In this document: piece by piece, positions 1-8,770 of the stretch
Numbering within the stretch: the first letter of the stretch is position 1
Layout: each line of letters opens with the position of its first letter
From: Gryllotalpicola daejeonensis
GTDB lineage: Bacteria; Actinomycetota; Actinomycetes; Actinomycetales; Microbacteriaceae
Direction of reading: 5' to 3'
NCBI RefSeq assembly: GCF_039538145.1
Contig: NZ_BAABBV010000001.1
Span: 806,001-870,000, forward strand
Length of the DNA stretch: 64,000 bases
The notes under the pieces: model-generated
Seen by the model: only the letters and a program-made list of their open reading frames with translations
What the model was told of the DNA's origin: nothing
Databases searched by the model: none
Translations under genes and position numbers: made by a program

Positions 1-55
1 CGGCGAGCGACTCCGGCTGGACCGGGTCGGCCGCCGGGCTCGGCAGCGTAGTCAT
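1..55 (-). CDS. 5' end of an unidentified gene, cut by the window edge
   Basis: An ATG at 55 overlaps the coaD stop codon as ATGA, the usual mark of translational coupling in this genome. Only 18 codons are visible (MTTLPSPAADPVQPESLA). The product cannot be identified from so little sequence. In related genomes the gene after coaD varies. Confidence 0.6.
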   Translation of the reverse strand, partial: MTTLPSPAADPVQPESLA

Positions 56-537
56 CGCGACCCCACCGCCTCGAGCACCGATGCGGGCACGTAGGGGCTC
101 ACGTCGCCGCCGAGCGAGATGACCTGTCGCACGAGCGTGCTCGAGACCTGCGCGTTCTCGGGGCGCGGCAGCACGAACACGGTCTCGACCCCTGCGAGGT
201 GCTCGTTGACGATGGCCATAGGAGTCTCATACACCAGGTCCGTGTGCGATCGGATTCCCTTGACGAGCGCCGTCGCCCCCACGTGAGCGCAGTAGTCGGC
301 AAGCAGGCCGGCCGAGTACTGCGTGACGGTGACCGAGGCGGGAAGCCCCGCGGCGGCCACGGCCTTCTCGATGACAGCCACCCGCTCATCCGGGGTCAGC
401 AGCCCGCCCGGCTTGTCGGGGTTGTGGACGACGAGCACGTGGACGTCCTCGAACAGCCTCGCGGCCCGTTCGATGACATCGAGGTGCCCCAGAGTGACCG
501 GGTCGAATGAGCCCGGTACGACGGCGAGCCTGCTCAT
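52..537 (-). CDS. coaD: Pantetheine-phosphate adenylyltransferase (CoaD)
   Basis: A cytosolic enzyme that transfers AMP from ATP to 4'-phosphopantetheine, giving dephospho-CoA, the fourth step of coenzyme A synthesis. The 161-residue length is normal for the family. The nucleotidyltransferase signature is complete: GSFDPVTLGH at residues 9-18, with the catalytic T/HxGH as TLGH, and a C-terminal VSSTLVR corresponding to the ISSTxxR motif. It lies 42 nt downstream of recG on the same strand and overlaps the next, truncated gene by 4 nt. The recG-coaD pairing is common in Actinomycetota. Confidence 0.97.
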   Translation of the reverse strand: MSRLAVVPGSFDPVTLGHLDVIERAARLFEDVHVLVVHNPDKPGGLLTPDERVAVIEKAVAAAGLPASVTVTQYSAGLLADYCAHVGATALVKGIRSHTDLVYETPMAIVNEHLAGVETVFVLPRPENAQVSSTLVRQVISLGGDVSPYVPASVLEAVGSR

Positions 538-579
538 AGGTTTTCAGCCTAACGGCGCGGGGCGACTGTTGAGCCGCAC

Positions 580-2769
580 TCAGCCTTTCGATAGGAACTC
601 GCGTTCCGACTCGTCGAGGCGACGATCGACCGCCGCTTTGAGCGCGGCGTGCGAGCGCAGCGTCGGGTCAGTGTCGATGACGGATGCCGCGGCCGCACGC
701 GCCTGCGCGATCACCTCGCCGTCGATCGCCACCCGAAGCAGCCGCAGCGACGAGCGGCCGCCCGACTGGCGCGCCCCCAGCACGTCGCCCTCACGGCGCA
801 GCTCGAGGTCGATCTGCGCGAGCTCGAATCCGTCGCTGTTCGCGGCGACGGCCTCGACGCGATCCCGGGCCAGCGAGTCCTGCTCTGCGCCCGTGACGAA
901 CAGGCAGATGCCGGGAACGTCGCCGCGGCCGACGCGCCCGCGTAGCTGGTGCAGCTGGCTGACCCCGAAGCGGTCGGCATCGAGCACGATCATGGTCGAC
1001 GCGTTGGGCACGTCGACACCGACCTCGATCACGGTCGTCGCGACGATCAGGTCGAGCTCGCGGCGGCCGAAGGCGCCCATCACCTCGTCTTTCTCGTCGG
1101 AGGTCATGCGGCCGTGCAGCATCCCGATGCGCACGCCCGCGAGGTCCTGGCGCTGGGTGAGTGCGGCGTAGACGTCGACCACGTTCGCGAGCGGATGCTT
1201 GGGCGCAGCATCCCCGGAATCGTCATCGCGCTCGATCTCATCGCCCTCTTCGATGTCTTTCGGGCTGATCGCCGGGCAGACGACGAAGACCTGGCGGCCC
1301 TTGTCGATCTCCTCCTTCGCGCGCTTCCACACGTTGTTGATCCAGTTCGGCTTCTCGGCCAGCGGCACGACGAAGCTCTCGATGCCCTGGCGACCCTGCG
1401 GCAACTGGCGGATCGTCGAGATGTCGAGGTCGCCGAACACCGTCATCGCGACGGTGCGCGGGATCGGCGTCGCGGTGAGCACCAGCAGGTGCGGCGGCGT
1501 CTTGCCCTTCGCCCGCAGCGTCTCGCGCTGCTCGACGCCGAAGCGGTGCTGCTCGTCGACGACGACGAGCCCCAGGTCGAAGAACTCGACCGCGTCGGAG
1601 AGCAGGGCGTGCGTGCCCACCACGATGCGCGCCTGCCCCGTGACGATGCGCAGCAGCGCCTTCTTCCGCTCGGCGGCCGTGAGCTGGCCCGTCAGTAGCG
1701 TCGGCATCAGCTCGGCAGAGAGGTCGGGGCCGAGCGCGCGCACGATCGAGCGCAGGTGCTGCGCCGCGAGCACCTCGGTCGGCGCGAGCAGCGCGGACTG
1801 GCCGCCAGAGTCCGCGACCGCAGCCATCGCGCGCACCGCCACGAGCGTCTTGCCGCTGCCGACCTCGCCTTGCACGAGTCGGTTCATCGGGATGTCGCGG
1901 GCGAGGTCGAACGCCAACTCTGCCCCGACGAGCCCCTGGTCGGGCGTCAGCTCGAAAGGCAGCGCCTCGTCGAGCCGCTCTGCATAGCCGCCGGGCAGCG
2001 CCCGACGCGGCAGGGTGTGCGCCGAGCGGCTCACCGCCCGCTGCTGGAGCAGAGCCGTCTGCAGCACGAACGCCTCGTGGAAGCGCAGCGTGTCACGCGC
2101 GCGCCGCCAATCGGTGTCGGTCTGCGGCTGGTGGACGAGCCGCAGCGCATCGACGTAGCCGAGGAACCCGTGCTCGGCACGCACCTCGTCGGGAAGCGGG
2201 TCGAGCACCTCGTCGGTGTCGAGAGAGGCGAGCACGTGGGCGACGACGTCGGCGACCTTCCAGCTCGGAATCGAGGCCGTCGCCGGGTAGACCGGGATCG
2301 GCTGGATCGCCCACTGCCTCGCCCGCTCGACATCGACAGCGGGGTCGGGAATGTCTTCGTCTTCGCGGAACAGCTTGATCTCGGGGTGCGTCAGCTGTGC
2401 CTCGCCCTTGAAGCGCGTGACCTTTCCGGAGAACAGGCCGCGGTCGCCCTTCGAGAGCTGATTCTCGCGCCACGGCTGGTTGAAGAAGGTCGCCGTCATC
2501 TCGCTGCGACCGTCGCCGATCGTGATGGTCTGGATCGAGCCCCGCCGCGTCTTGAACGGCTTGCTCGTGACCCGCATCACCGTTGCGACGACGGTCGCGA
2601 CCTCGCCGTCTGGCAGCGAGTCGAGAGCCGTCGGCTCGCCGCGGTGGGCGTAGCGGCGCGGGTACTGGCTCAGCAGGTCTGCGACCGTCACGATGCCCCA
2701 CGCCTTCTGGAACGGCGTCGCCGAACGCGCCCCGACGACGGCGCTGAGCTTGGTGTCGAGCCCGACCAT
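580..2769 (-). CDS. recG: ATP-dependent DNA helicase RecG
   Basis: Branch-migration helicase that reverses stalled forks and processes recombination intermediates. The 729-residue protein has the RecG order: an N-terminal wedge/OB region (about 1-250), then a superfamily 2 motor. Visible motifs are Walker A GEVGSGKT (301-308), the DEQH box (405-408), TATPIPRT, and QLRGRVGRG of motif VI. The start at 2769 lies about 7 nt after TAGACT, which fits a leaderless or very short-leader mRNA. It is divergent from rsmD with a 59-nt gap and is followed by coaD. Confidence 0.97.
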   Translation of the reverse strand: MVGLDTKLSAVVGARSATPFQKAWGIVTVADLLSQYPRRYAHRGEPTALDSLPDGEVATVVATVMRVTSKPFKTRRGSIQTITIGDGRSEMTATFFNQPWRENQLSKGDRGLFSGKVTRFKGEAQLTHPEIKLFREDEDIPDPAVDVERARQWAIQPIPVYPATASIPSWKVADVVAHVLASLDTDEVLDPLPDEVRAEHGFLGYVDALRLVHQPQTDTDWRRARDTLRFHEAFVLQTALLQQRAVSRSAHTLPRRALPGGYAERLDEALPFELTPDQGLVGAELAFDLARDIPMNRLVQGEVGSGKTLVAVRAMAAVADSGGQSALLAPTEVLAAQHLRSIVRALGPDLSAELMPTLLTGQLTAAERKKALLRIVTGQARIVVGTHALLSDAVEFFDLGLVVVDEQHRFGVEQRETLRAKGKTPPHLLVLTATPIPRTVAMTVFGDLDISTIRQLPQGRQGIESFVVPLAEKPNWINNVWKRAKEEIDKGRQVFVVCPAISPKDIEEGDEIERDDDSGDAAPKHPLANVVDVYAALTQRQDLAGVRIGMLHGRMTSDEKDEVMGAFGRRELDLIVATTVIEVGVDVPNASTMIVLDADRFGVSQLHQLRGRVGRGDVPGICLFVTGAEQDSLARDRVEAVAANSDGFELAQIDLELRREGDVLGARQSGGRSSLRLLRVAIDGEVIAQARAAAASVIDTDPTLRSHAALKAAVDRRLDESEREFLSKG

Positions 2770-2828
2770 GCTTCGGAGTCTAGAACACAGCTACGACATG
2801 GAGCGGTGCCACACGATAGCTTGTGGAT

Positions 2829-3392
2829 ATGACCCGGATCATCGCGGGCGCCGCGGGGCGCGTGACCCTTGCCGTTCCGAAGGCGGGAACGCGGCCGACG
2901 AGCGACCGGGTGCGCGAAGCGCTGTTCTCGGCGCTCGAGGCCCGCGACGCGCTCGACGGCGCGCGCGTGCTCGATCTGTACGCCGGCTCGGGGGCGCTCG
3001 GCCTCGAGGCGGCCAGTCGCGGCGCGGCATCCGTCGTCCTTGTCGAGAAGAACGCCGCGGCCGCGCGCGTCGCCAAGACGAACGCGGGGCTCGTGTCCAA
3101 AGCGATGAGAACGGATGCCGGTGCCGTCGGCGTCGTGGCGAGCTCGGTCGCCTCGTTCCTCGCCTCGGCGACCGGCCCGTTCGATCTGGTCTTCAGCGAC
3201 CCGCCCTACGAGGTGACCGACGCCGACGTCGCCGCCGACCTCGAGGCCCTCGTGCCGCTGCTCGCACCTGATGCTCTCGTCGTCGTCGAGCGCTCCTCGC
3301 GCTCTCCAGAGCCGGCGTGGCCCGCCGCACTCACCCCGGCGAAGCCGAAGAAGTACGGCGAGACCACGATCTGGTTCGCGCAGCGCGCCTAG
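2829..3392 (+). CDS. rsmD: 16S rRNA (guanine(966)-N2)-methyltransferase RsmD
   Basis: Methylates N2 of G966 in 16S rRNA using S-adenosylmethionine. From the ATG at 2829 the protein is 187 residues, with the SAM-binding LDLYAGSGALGLEA at about 48-61 and the catalytic DPPY at 124-127. A GTG two codons upstream (2823) is open. I prefer 2829 because the hexamer TAGCTT (2817-2822) would give a leaderless transcript starting there. The stop is interleaved with that of the convergent HerA-like gene: both use the palindrome CTAG at 3389-3392. Confidence 0.94.
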   Translation: MTRIIAGAAGRVTLAVPKAGTRPTSDRVREALFSALEARDALDGARVLDLYAGSGALGLEAASRGAASVVLVEKNAAAARVAKTNAGLVSKAMRTDAGAVGVVASSVASFLASATGPFDLVFSDPPYEVTDADVAADLEALVPLLAPDALVVVERSSRSPEPAWPAALTPAKPKKYGETTIWFAQRA

Positions 3393-5140
3393 CGCCTGCG
3401 GGTGCCGAAGATGCCGTCGAGCACTCCCTTGAGCACGGTCTGGGTCGTGCGCGAGGTGAGCACCTTCACCGCCGTCTTGCCGATCTGCTCGGCCTGCGTC
3501 TGGCGCGCCTTGGCCTGACGGGCGGCCTCCTTCTGCGCGGCGGCGTTCTGCTTGGCATCCGCCGCGTGCTGCTTCGCCTGTGCCTTCGCGTCGGCCTCGG
3601 CCTGCGCCTTCTCGGCCGCCGCGTTCAGCTTCGCCGTCAGGATCTCGCCTGCGGACTCGCGGTCGATCGGCGTGCCGTACTTCTCGAACAGCGGTGACGC
3701 GCTGATCACGCCGTCGATGGCCGACTCGGGCGCCGTCGTCATGGACGACTGCGGCGCGCGCATGCGCGTCCAGGCGACAGGCGTCGGCGCCCCCGACTCG
3801 TTCATGACGGTCACGATCGCCTCACCCGTGCCGAGGCTCGTGAGCACGGACTCGAGGTCGTAGCCGGACTTCGGATAGGTCGACACCGTGGCGCGAAGCG
3901 CCTTCGCGTCGTCGGGCGTGAACGCACGCAGCGCGTGCTGCACGCGCGAGCCGAGCTGGGCCAGCACGTCTTCGTGCACGTCCTTCGGGGACTGCGTGAT
4001 GAAGAACACCCCGACGCCCTTCGAGCGGATCAGACGCACGGTCTGCGTGATCTGGGTGATGAACTCCTTGCTGGCATCCGTGAACAAAAGGTGCGCCTCG
4101 TCGAGGAAGAACACGAGCTTCGGCTTCGGCGCATCGCCGACCTCCGGCAGACCGTTGTAGAGATCGGCGAGCAGCCACATGAGGAACGTCGAGTACAGCT
4201 GCGGCTGGTCGGCGACGCCGGGCACCTCGAGCAGGCTGATGATGCCGCGCCCGTCGGGCGCTTGACGCAGGAACTCGGCCGTGTCGATCTCGGGCTCGCC
4301 GAAGAATGCCTCGGCGCCCGTCGCCGCGAACGACACGAGTTCGCGCAGAATGACGCCCGCCGTGGCCGGCGAGATGCCGCCGATGCCGGCGAGCTCCGCC
4401 TTCCCCTCCGGGCTCGTCAGGTACTGCAGCACTGCGCGCAGGTCCTCGAGGTCGAGCAGCGCCAGGCCCTTCTCCTCCGCATAGTGGAACACCAGCCCGA
4501 GGCTCGATTCCTGCACCTCGTTGAGGCCGAGCACGCGCGCGAGCAGCAGCGGCCCGAAACCGGCGACCGTCGCACGGATCGGCACGCCCTTGCCCTTGCC
4601 GCCGAGCGAGAACACCTCTGTCGGGAAGTGCGCCGGCGACCAGTCCTGCCCGATCGCCTTCGTGCGCGCCAGCAGCTTGTCGCTCGGCTCGCCGTCGACG
4701 AGCACGCCCGACAGGTCGCCCTTGATGTCGGCGGCGAAGACGCTCACGCCGTTTGCGGACAGCTGCTCGACGATCGCCTGCAGAGTGCGGGTCTTGCCCG
4801 TGCCGGTCGCCCCCGCGATCAGCCCGTGGCGGTTCAGCATGCCAAGCGGAATTCGGATCTGCGCGTCGGGCAGCGGCTCCCCGTTGAGCAGCGCTCCCAG
4901 CTCGAGGCTCGTGTCGGTGAATCCGTAGCCCGCCTTGATCTTGTCGATATCGGCCTGCGTGAGCGGCCCATCGGCGCTCTCGGGCGTAGTCGGCGCCGCC
5001 GGTGCTGCCGGTGCCGCAGCCGCTGCCCCCGCAGCGGCCTCCTGCGCCTTCCTCATCGCTGCTTCGGCCTGCCGCTTGAGCTCGTCGGCCTGCTTCTGAA
5101 GTTCTTCCGCCTGCTTCTGCAGGTCCCCCGGGTCAGTCAT
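3389..5140 (-). CDS. DUF853 / HerA-like C-terminal P-loop ATPase
   Basis: A HerA/FtsK-type ATPase of the DUF853 family; its cellular role is not established. From the ATG at 5140 it is 583 residues. Residues 1-35 are a charged, Gln/Glu-rich predicted coiled coil, followed by an Ala/Pro-rich linker. Walker A GATGTGKT is at 110-117 and the Walker B region reads LVFFLDEAHLLF. The last 70 residues are Ala/Gln/Lys-rich and probably helical. An upstream in-frame ATG at 5203 adds residues unlike the family, so 5140 is chosen. The gene sits between thiL and rsmD, a conserved actinobacterial neighbourhood. Confidence 0.9.
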   Translation of the reverse strand: MTDPGDLQKQAEELQKQADELKRQAEAAMRKAQEAAAGAAAAAPAAPAAPTTPESADGPLTQADIDKIKAGYGFTDTSLELGALLNGEPLPDAQIRIPLGMLNRHGLIAGATGTGKTRTLQAIVEQLSANGVSVFAADIKGDLSGVLVDGEPSDKLLARTKAIGQDWSPAHFPTEVFSLGGKGKGVPIRATVAGFGPLLLARVLGLNEVQESSLGLVFHYAEEKGLALLDLEDLRAVLQYLTSPEGKAELAGIGGISPATAGVILRELVSFAATGAEAFFGEPEIDTAEFLRQAPDGRGIISLLEVPGVADQPQLYSTFLMWLLADLYNGLPEVGDAPKPKLVFFLDEAHLLFTDASKEFITQITQTVRLIRSKGVGVFFITQSPKDVHEDVLAQLGSRVQHALRAFTPDDAKALRATVSTYPKSGYDLESVLTSLGTGEAIVTVMNESGAPTPVAWTRMRAPQSSMTTAPESAIDGVISASPLFEKYGTPIDRESAGEILTAKLNAAAEKAQAEADAKAQAKQHAADAKQNAAAQKEAARQAKARQTQAEQIGKTAVKVLTSRTTQTVLKGVLDGIFGTRRR

Positions 5141-5181
5141 GGCCAGATCATATTGCCGAGCGGTGACGCGCAGGCACCACG

Positions 5182-6126
5182 CTACGAAAGGCGGCCGTCC
5201 CACTGCTCGTACGGATCCCAGCCGCCGAGCGCGTCGTACTCCGCCCCGCGAACCAGCACGCGGCCCTCTCCCGCGACGACGGAGCCGATGCGCCGGAATC
5301 CCTCGGGCACCGGCACGTCACCCGGGAACGTCGCGAGCAGCGAATGGTCCTCTCCCCCGCGTAGCGCGTCGTCGCCGAGATCGTCGAGTTCAAGATCGAC
5401 GCGGGATGCCTGCGCCAGCCGCCTCGCGTCGAGCACCAGCCCGTCGCTGATGTCCATCATGGCCGTCGCGCCGGCGTCGGCGGCGACGGTGCCGAGGGCG
5501 ATGGGCGGCGCCGGCCGCAGCTGCCGCCCGACCGCGTGCGCGTCGGCTCGCAGCGCGTCGGCGCGCCCCTGCTCGAACAGCAGCCGCAGACCGCGTGCCG
5601 CCACCCCCAGCTCGCCGGCGACGGCGACGGCATCCCCCGGCCGCGCGCCCGATCGCCTCACCGGCGCTCGGCCCTCGAGGTCGCCGAAAGCGGTGACCGC
5701 GATCGTGAACACGTCAGACGTCGACAGATCGCCGCCGACCACGCCGCACCCGGGTGCGAGCTGCGCGCACCCGAGCCGCAGCCCGTCGGCGAATGACTCG
5801 AGCACGTCCACGGGCGTCGTCGCAGGGGCCGCGAGCGCCACGACCAGCGCCGTCGGCCGGGCTCCCATCGCCGCGACGTCGGAGAGATTCGTGGCCGCGG
5901 CCTTCCACCCGAGGTCCTCGGGCGTCGAGAACTCCCACCGGAAGTCGGGGCCGTGGATGAGCATGTCGGTCGTGACGACGTAGCGGCCGTCGGGGGCGGC
6001 GAGCAGCGCCGCATCGTCGCCGGGGCCGAGCAGCGTGGCCTCCGCCTCGGGCAGCCGCGGGAAGATCCGCCCCAGCACGGCGATCTCGCCGAGTTCCTCC
6101 AGGGTGGGCCGCTCAGCTTCCGCCAT
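5182..6126 (-). CDS. thiL: Thiamine-monophosphate kinase ThiL
   Basis: Phosphorylates thiamine monophosphate to thiamine diphosphate with ATP. The 314-residue product shows the PurM-like kinase motifs: GPGDDAAL near residue 30, TTDMLIHG, GGDLSTSD and MDISDGL, which carry the Mg-ATP-binding aspartates. The open frame runs far upstream, but the family N terminus (MAEAERPTLEE) fits the ATG at 6126. That ATG lies 7 nt after the TAGCGT half of the palindrome at 6134-6143, so the mRNA is probably leaderless. No TPP riboswitch fits in the short gap. Confidence 0.95.
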   Translation of the reverse strand: MAEAERPTLEELGEIAVLGRIFPRLPEAEATLLGPGDDAALLAAPDGRYVVTTDMLIHGPDFRWEFSTPEDLGWKAAATNLSDVAAMGARPTALVVALAAPATTPVDVLESFADGLRLGCAQLAPGCGVVGGDLSTSDVFTIAVTAFGDLEGRAPVRRSGARPGDAVAVAGELGVAARGLRLLFEQGRADALRADAHAVGRQLRPAPPIALGTVAADAGATAMMDISDGLVLDARRLAQASRVDLELDDLGDDALRGGEDHSLLATFPGDVPVPEGFRRIGSVVAGEGRVLVRGAEYDALGGWDPYEQWDGRLS

Positions 6127-6133
6127 ACGCACC

Positions 6134-6143
6134 ACGCTAGCGT
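6134..6143. promoter_or_regulatory. Palindromic shared -10 region between thiL and the DUF3515 gene
   Basis: The perfect palindrome ACGCTAGCGT contains TAGCGT on both strands. Read rightward it ends 10 nt before the DUF3515 ATG (6154). Read leftward it ends 7 nt before the thiL ATG (6126). TAGCGT recurs as a probable -10 before other starts in the window. The whole divergent intergenic gap is only 27 nt, so a single symmetrical -10 serving both directions is the simplest reading. This is inference from sequence. Confidence 0.55.
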
Positions 6144-6153
6144 TGCGACCGAG

Positions 6154-6651
6154 ATGTCCCGCCTTCGTGTCGCCGCCGCTGCCATTGCCGCCGTCGCCTT
6201 CGCGACCCTGCTCGCCGGCTGCACGCCGACCGTCGCAATGAACGCGGCACCGCACGCCAACGACCCGAAGTGCGCCTCGGTCACCGTCGCGCTGCCCGAC
6301 GAGGTCGCGCACGAGCACAAGGACTACACGAACGCGCAGGCGACCGGCGCATGGGGCGATCCCGTCGCCGTCCAGCTGCGCTGCGGCGTCGCTCCGCTGG
6401 GGCCCACCACCAAGCCGTGCGTCACGGTCGCGAGCGGCCGGGATTCGGTGGACTGGGTGCTCACGAACGACCCGGCGAGCAAGGTGCTCACCTACGTCAC
6501 CTACGGCCGCACGCCGGCGGTCGAGGTGACCATCCAGCACGGGAAGGGCGGCGTCAGCGACGCGAACGTGCTTCCCGACCTCGCGCAGGCGGTGTCCAGC
6601 ATCCCCCAGTCCAAGGTCCACAAGTGCGACGCGAGCGGCGACGCAGAATAG
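6154..6651 (+). CDS. DUF3515 family lipoprotein
   Basis: A 165-residue predicted lipoprotein of unknown function, conserved in actinobacteria beside ddl and thiL. Residues 1-25 form a signal peptide ending in the lipobox LLAGC, so Cys25 would be lipidated and the protein held on the outer face of the membrane. The mature part has Cys residues at KCASV, RCGV, KPCV and HKCD, possibly forming disulfides. The start at 6154 is chosen for the signal peptide and the -10-like TAGCGT upstream. The neighbouring ddl gene is convergent, 6 nt away. Confidence 0.88.
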   Translation: MSRLRVAAAAIAAVAFATLLAGCTPTVAMNAAPHANDPKCASVTVALPDEVAHEHKDYTNAQATGAWGDPVAVQLRCGVAPLGPTTKPCVTVASGRDSVDWVLTNDPASKVLTYVTYGRTPAVEVTIQHGKGGVSDANVLPDLAQAVSSIPQSKVHKCDASGDAE

Positions 6652-6657
6652 CCGGGC

Positions 6658-7746
6658 TCAGCGCTCGTCGAGCGCCAGCGCGATGAGTTCGTCGATGAGG
6701 GCCGGGTAAGGCAACCCGGATGCCTCCCAGCACTTCGGGTACATCGAGATCGGCGTGAAGCCGGGCATGGTGTTGATCTCGTTGATCACCCAGCCCTGCT
6801 CGGTCAGGAAGAAGTCGACGCGCGACAGCCCTGCCGCGCCGATGGCCTCGAACGCCCGCACGGCGAGCGACTGCATCTCCGCGAACTGCGCATCGGTCAG
6901 TGCGGCGGGAAGCTGCAGCTCGACGCCGTCACCACCGAGGTATTTGCCCTCGAAGTCGTAGAACTCGCGGCCGGTCAGCACGATCTCGCCGGCGACCGAC
7001 GCGCGGGGTGCGGACCCGCCACGGCCCCCGAGCACCGCGATCTCGATCTCGCGGCCGACCACCGTCGGCTCGATGATCGCGTACGCGTCTTCAGCGAGGG
7101 CGCCCTCCACCGCGGCGGCGAGGCCTGAGGCATCCGTCGCCTTGCCCACGCCCACGCTGGAGCCTGCGCGCGCAGGCTTCACGAAAACGGGGTAACCCAG
7201 CTTCTCGGCCGCCGCGTGAACGGACGCCTGATCTTCCGCCCACTGCCGACGCGAGATCGACGCCCACGGCGCCACCGGAAGCCCTGCCTGCAGGAAGACG
7301 GTCTTCATGAAGCGCTTGTCCATGCCGAGTGCGCTCGCAAGCACGCCCGACCCGACCGCGGGCAGATCGACGAGCTCGAGCATGCCCTGCACCGTGCCGT
7401 CCTCGCCCCACGGGCCGTGCAGGATCGGGAAGACGACGTCGATGTGCACGGCGCGCGATGAGCCGTCGGCGCCGATCACGGTCAGCTCGTGCGAGCGGGC
7501 GTCGCGCGGCCACTCCACACGGCTGCCGTCGTCGTGCACCTCGGGCATGCGCCCGTCGCCCATGAAGTAGTCGTCGACGTCGGTCGATCCGAGCACGTAC
7601 GCGCCGTCGCGAGTGATGCCCACCGGCACGATGTCGTACTTCTCGGGGTCAAGCGCCCCCAGTACTCCCCCCGCCGTGGCCACGGACACCGAATGCTCGC
7701 TTGAGCGCCCCCCAAAGAGCAGAGCCAGTGCGAGCTTGTCCGTCAT
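6658..7746 (-). CDS. ddl: D-alanine--D-alanine ligase
   Basis: ATP-grasp ligase forming D-Ala-D-Ala for the peptidoglycan stem peptide. It has 362 residues, with the N-terminal FGGRSSEHSVS motif, HGPWGEDG, and the C-terminal metal/ATP segment VINEINTMPGFT. The start at 7746 is fixed by the family N terminus and by a GAAAGGA ribosome-binding site 7 nt upstream, inside gpsA. The first 98 nt of ddl overlap the end of gpsA in another frame. It is the last gene of the murA-plsC-gpsA-ddl run, which joins wall and membrane precursor synthesis. Confidence 0.96.
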   Translation of the reverse strand: MTDKLALALLFGGRSSEHSVSVATAGGVLGALDPEKYDIVPVGITRDGAYVLGSTDVDDYFMGDGRMPEVHDDGSRVEWPRDARSHELTVIGADGSSRAVHIDVVFPILHGPWGEDGTVQGMLELVDLPAVGSGVLASALGMDKRFMKTVFLQAGLPVAPWASISRRQWAEDQASVHAAAEKLGYPVFVKPARAGSSVGVGKATDASGLAAAVEGALAEDAYAIIEPTVVGREIEIAVLGGRGGSAPRASVAGEIVLTGREFYDFEGKYLGGDGVELQLPAALTDAQFAEMQSLAVRAFEAIGAAGLSRVDFFLTEQGWVINEINTMPGFTPISMYPKCWEASGLPYPALIDELIALALDER

Positions 7747-8770
7747 CGGTGGTCCTTTCGCCCGTGGGCGTGTCGTCGGTGGTGAGGTGAGGCGCGATGT
7801 CCTGCGGCTTGAGGGTACCGGTCAGCACCTGGTGCACCTGCTCGACGATCGGCATCTGCACGCCGCGGGCGCGGGCGAGCGCGAGGATCGGGGCCACAGA
7901 GGCGAGCCCTTCTGCGGTCTGGTTCATCTGCCGCACGACCTCGTGGAGGGCATAGCCCTGACCGAGCAGGCGCCCGGCGGTGTTGTTGCGCGACAGCGGC
8001 GACTGGCAGGTGGCGATCAGGTCGCCGAGGCCCGCGAGACCCGAGAGCGTATCGGGGTGGCCGCCGTGCGCGACGGCGAAGTCCGTCATCTCGACGAGGC
8101 CGCGGGTGATGATCGACGCCTTCGTGTTCTCGCCGTAGCCGACCCCGTCGACGATGCCGATCGCCACCGCGATGAGGTTCTTGAGCACCCCGCCGAACTC
8201 GGTGCCGACGACGTCGGTGTTGACGAAGGAGCGGAAGTAGCGGTTGGTCGCGGCCAGCGCGACGGCCTGCGCGGTCTCGAGGCTCACCGAGCTCACGACG
8301 GCGGCCGTCGGCTGCTCCTTCGCGATTTCAAGAGCGAGATTCGGGCCGGATGCCACCGCGATGCGCTCGTCGTCGATCTCGAGCACGCTGGCGATGACCT
8401 CGCTCATGCGCTCGTTCGTCGACTTCTCGATGCCCTTCATGAGGCTGACGACCGGGATGCCGGGCGGCAGCATCGGCTTCAGCGACTCGAGGTTGTCGCG
8501 CAGCGTCTGGCTCGGAACCGCGAGGTACAGCTGCTCGGCGCCGCGCAGCGAGTCGCGCAGGCTGCTCGTCGCGGTGATCGTGCGGGGCAGGTTGATGCCG
8601 CGCAGGTACTGCGTGTTGCGGTGCGTCTCGCGGATCTCGCGGGCGACCTCGGGGCGGCGCGCCCACATGGTCACCTCCGAGCCGCCATCGGCGAGCACCT
8701 TGGCGAACGCGGTTCCCCAGCTGCCGGCCCCGAACACCGTCACGCGGCGCAGGGGCTTCCTCGGTGCCAC
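7649..8770 (-). CDS. gpsA: Glycerol-3-phosphate dehydrogenase [NAD(P)+]
   Basis: Reduces dihydroxyacetone phosphate to sn-glycerol-3-phosphate for phospholipid synthesis. The 373-residue protein has the N-terminal dinucleotide fold FGAGSWGTAF, then LMKGIE, ASGPNLALE and the C-terminal GLAGLGDLIAT. A GTG start at 8770 directly abuts the plsC stop. The protein is roughly 30 residues longer than usual. The extra tail (from about DTPTGERTTDD) is polar and Gly-rich and is encoded by the stretch that also encodes the start of ddl. The tail is unlikely to be part of the catalytic fold. Confidence 0.95.
   Translation of the reverse strand: MAPRKPLRRVTVFGAGSWGTAFAKVLADGGSEVTMWARRPEVAREIRETHRNTQYLRGINLPRTITATSSLRDSLRGAEQLYLAVPSQTLRDNLESLKPMLPPGIPVVSLMKGIEKSTNERMSEVIASVLEIDDERIAVASGPNLALEIAKEQPTAAVVSSVSLETAQAVALAATNRYFRSFVNTDVVGTEFGGVLKNLIAVAIGIVDGVGYGENTKASIITRGLVEMTDFAVAHGGHPDTLSGLAGLGDLIATCQSPLSRNNTAGRLLGQGYALHEVVRQMNQTAEGLASVAPILALARARGVQMPIVEQVHQVLTGTLKPQDIAPHLTTDDTPTGERTTDDGQARTGSALWGALKRAFGVRGHGGGSTGGA

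Noticed and set aside
6127..6153. A TPP riboswitch for thiL
   Set aside because: The gap is 27 nt, too short for the aptamer.
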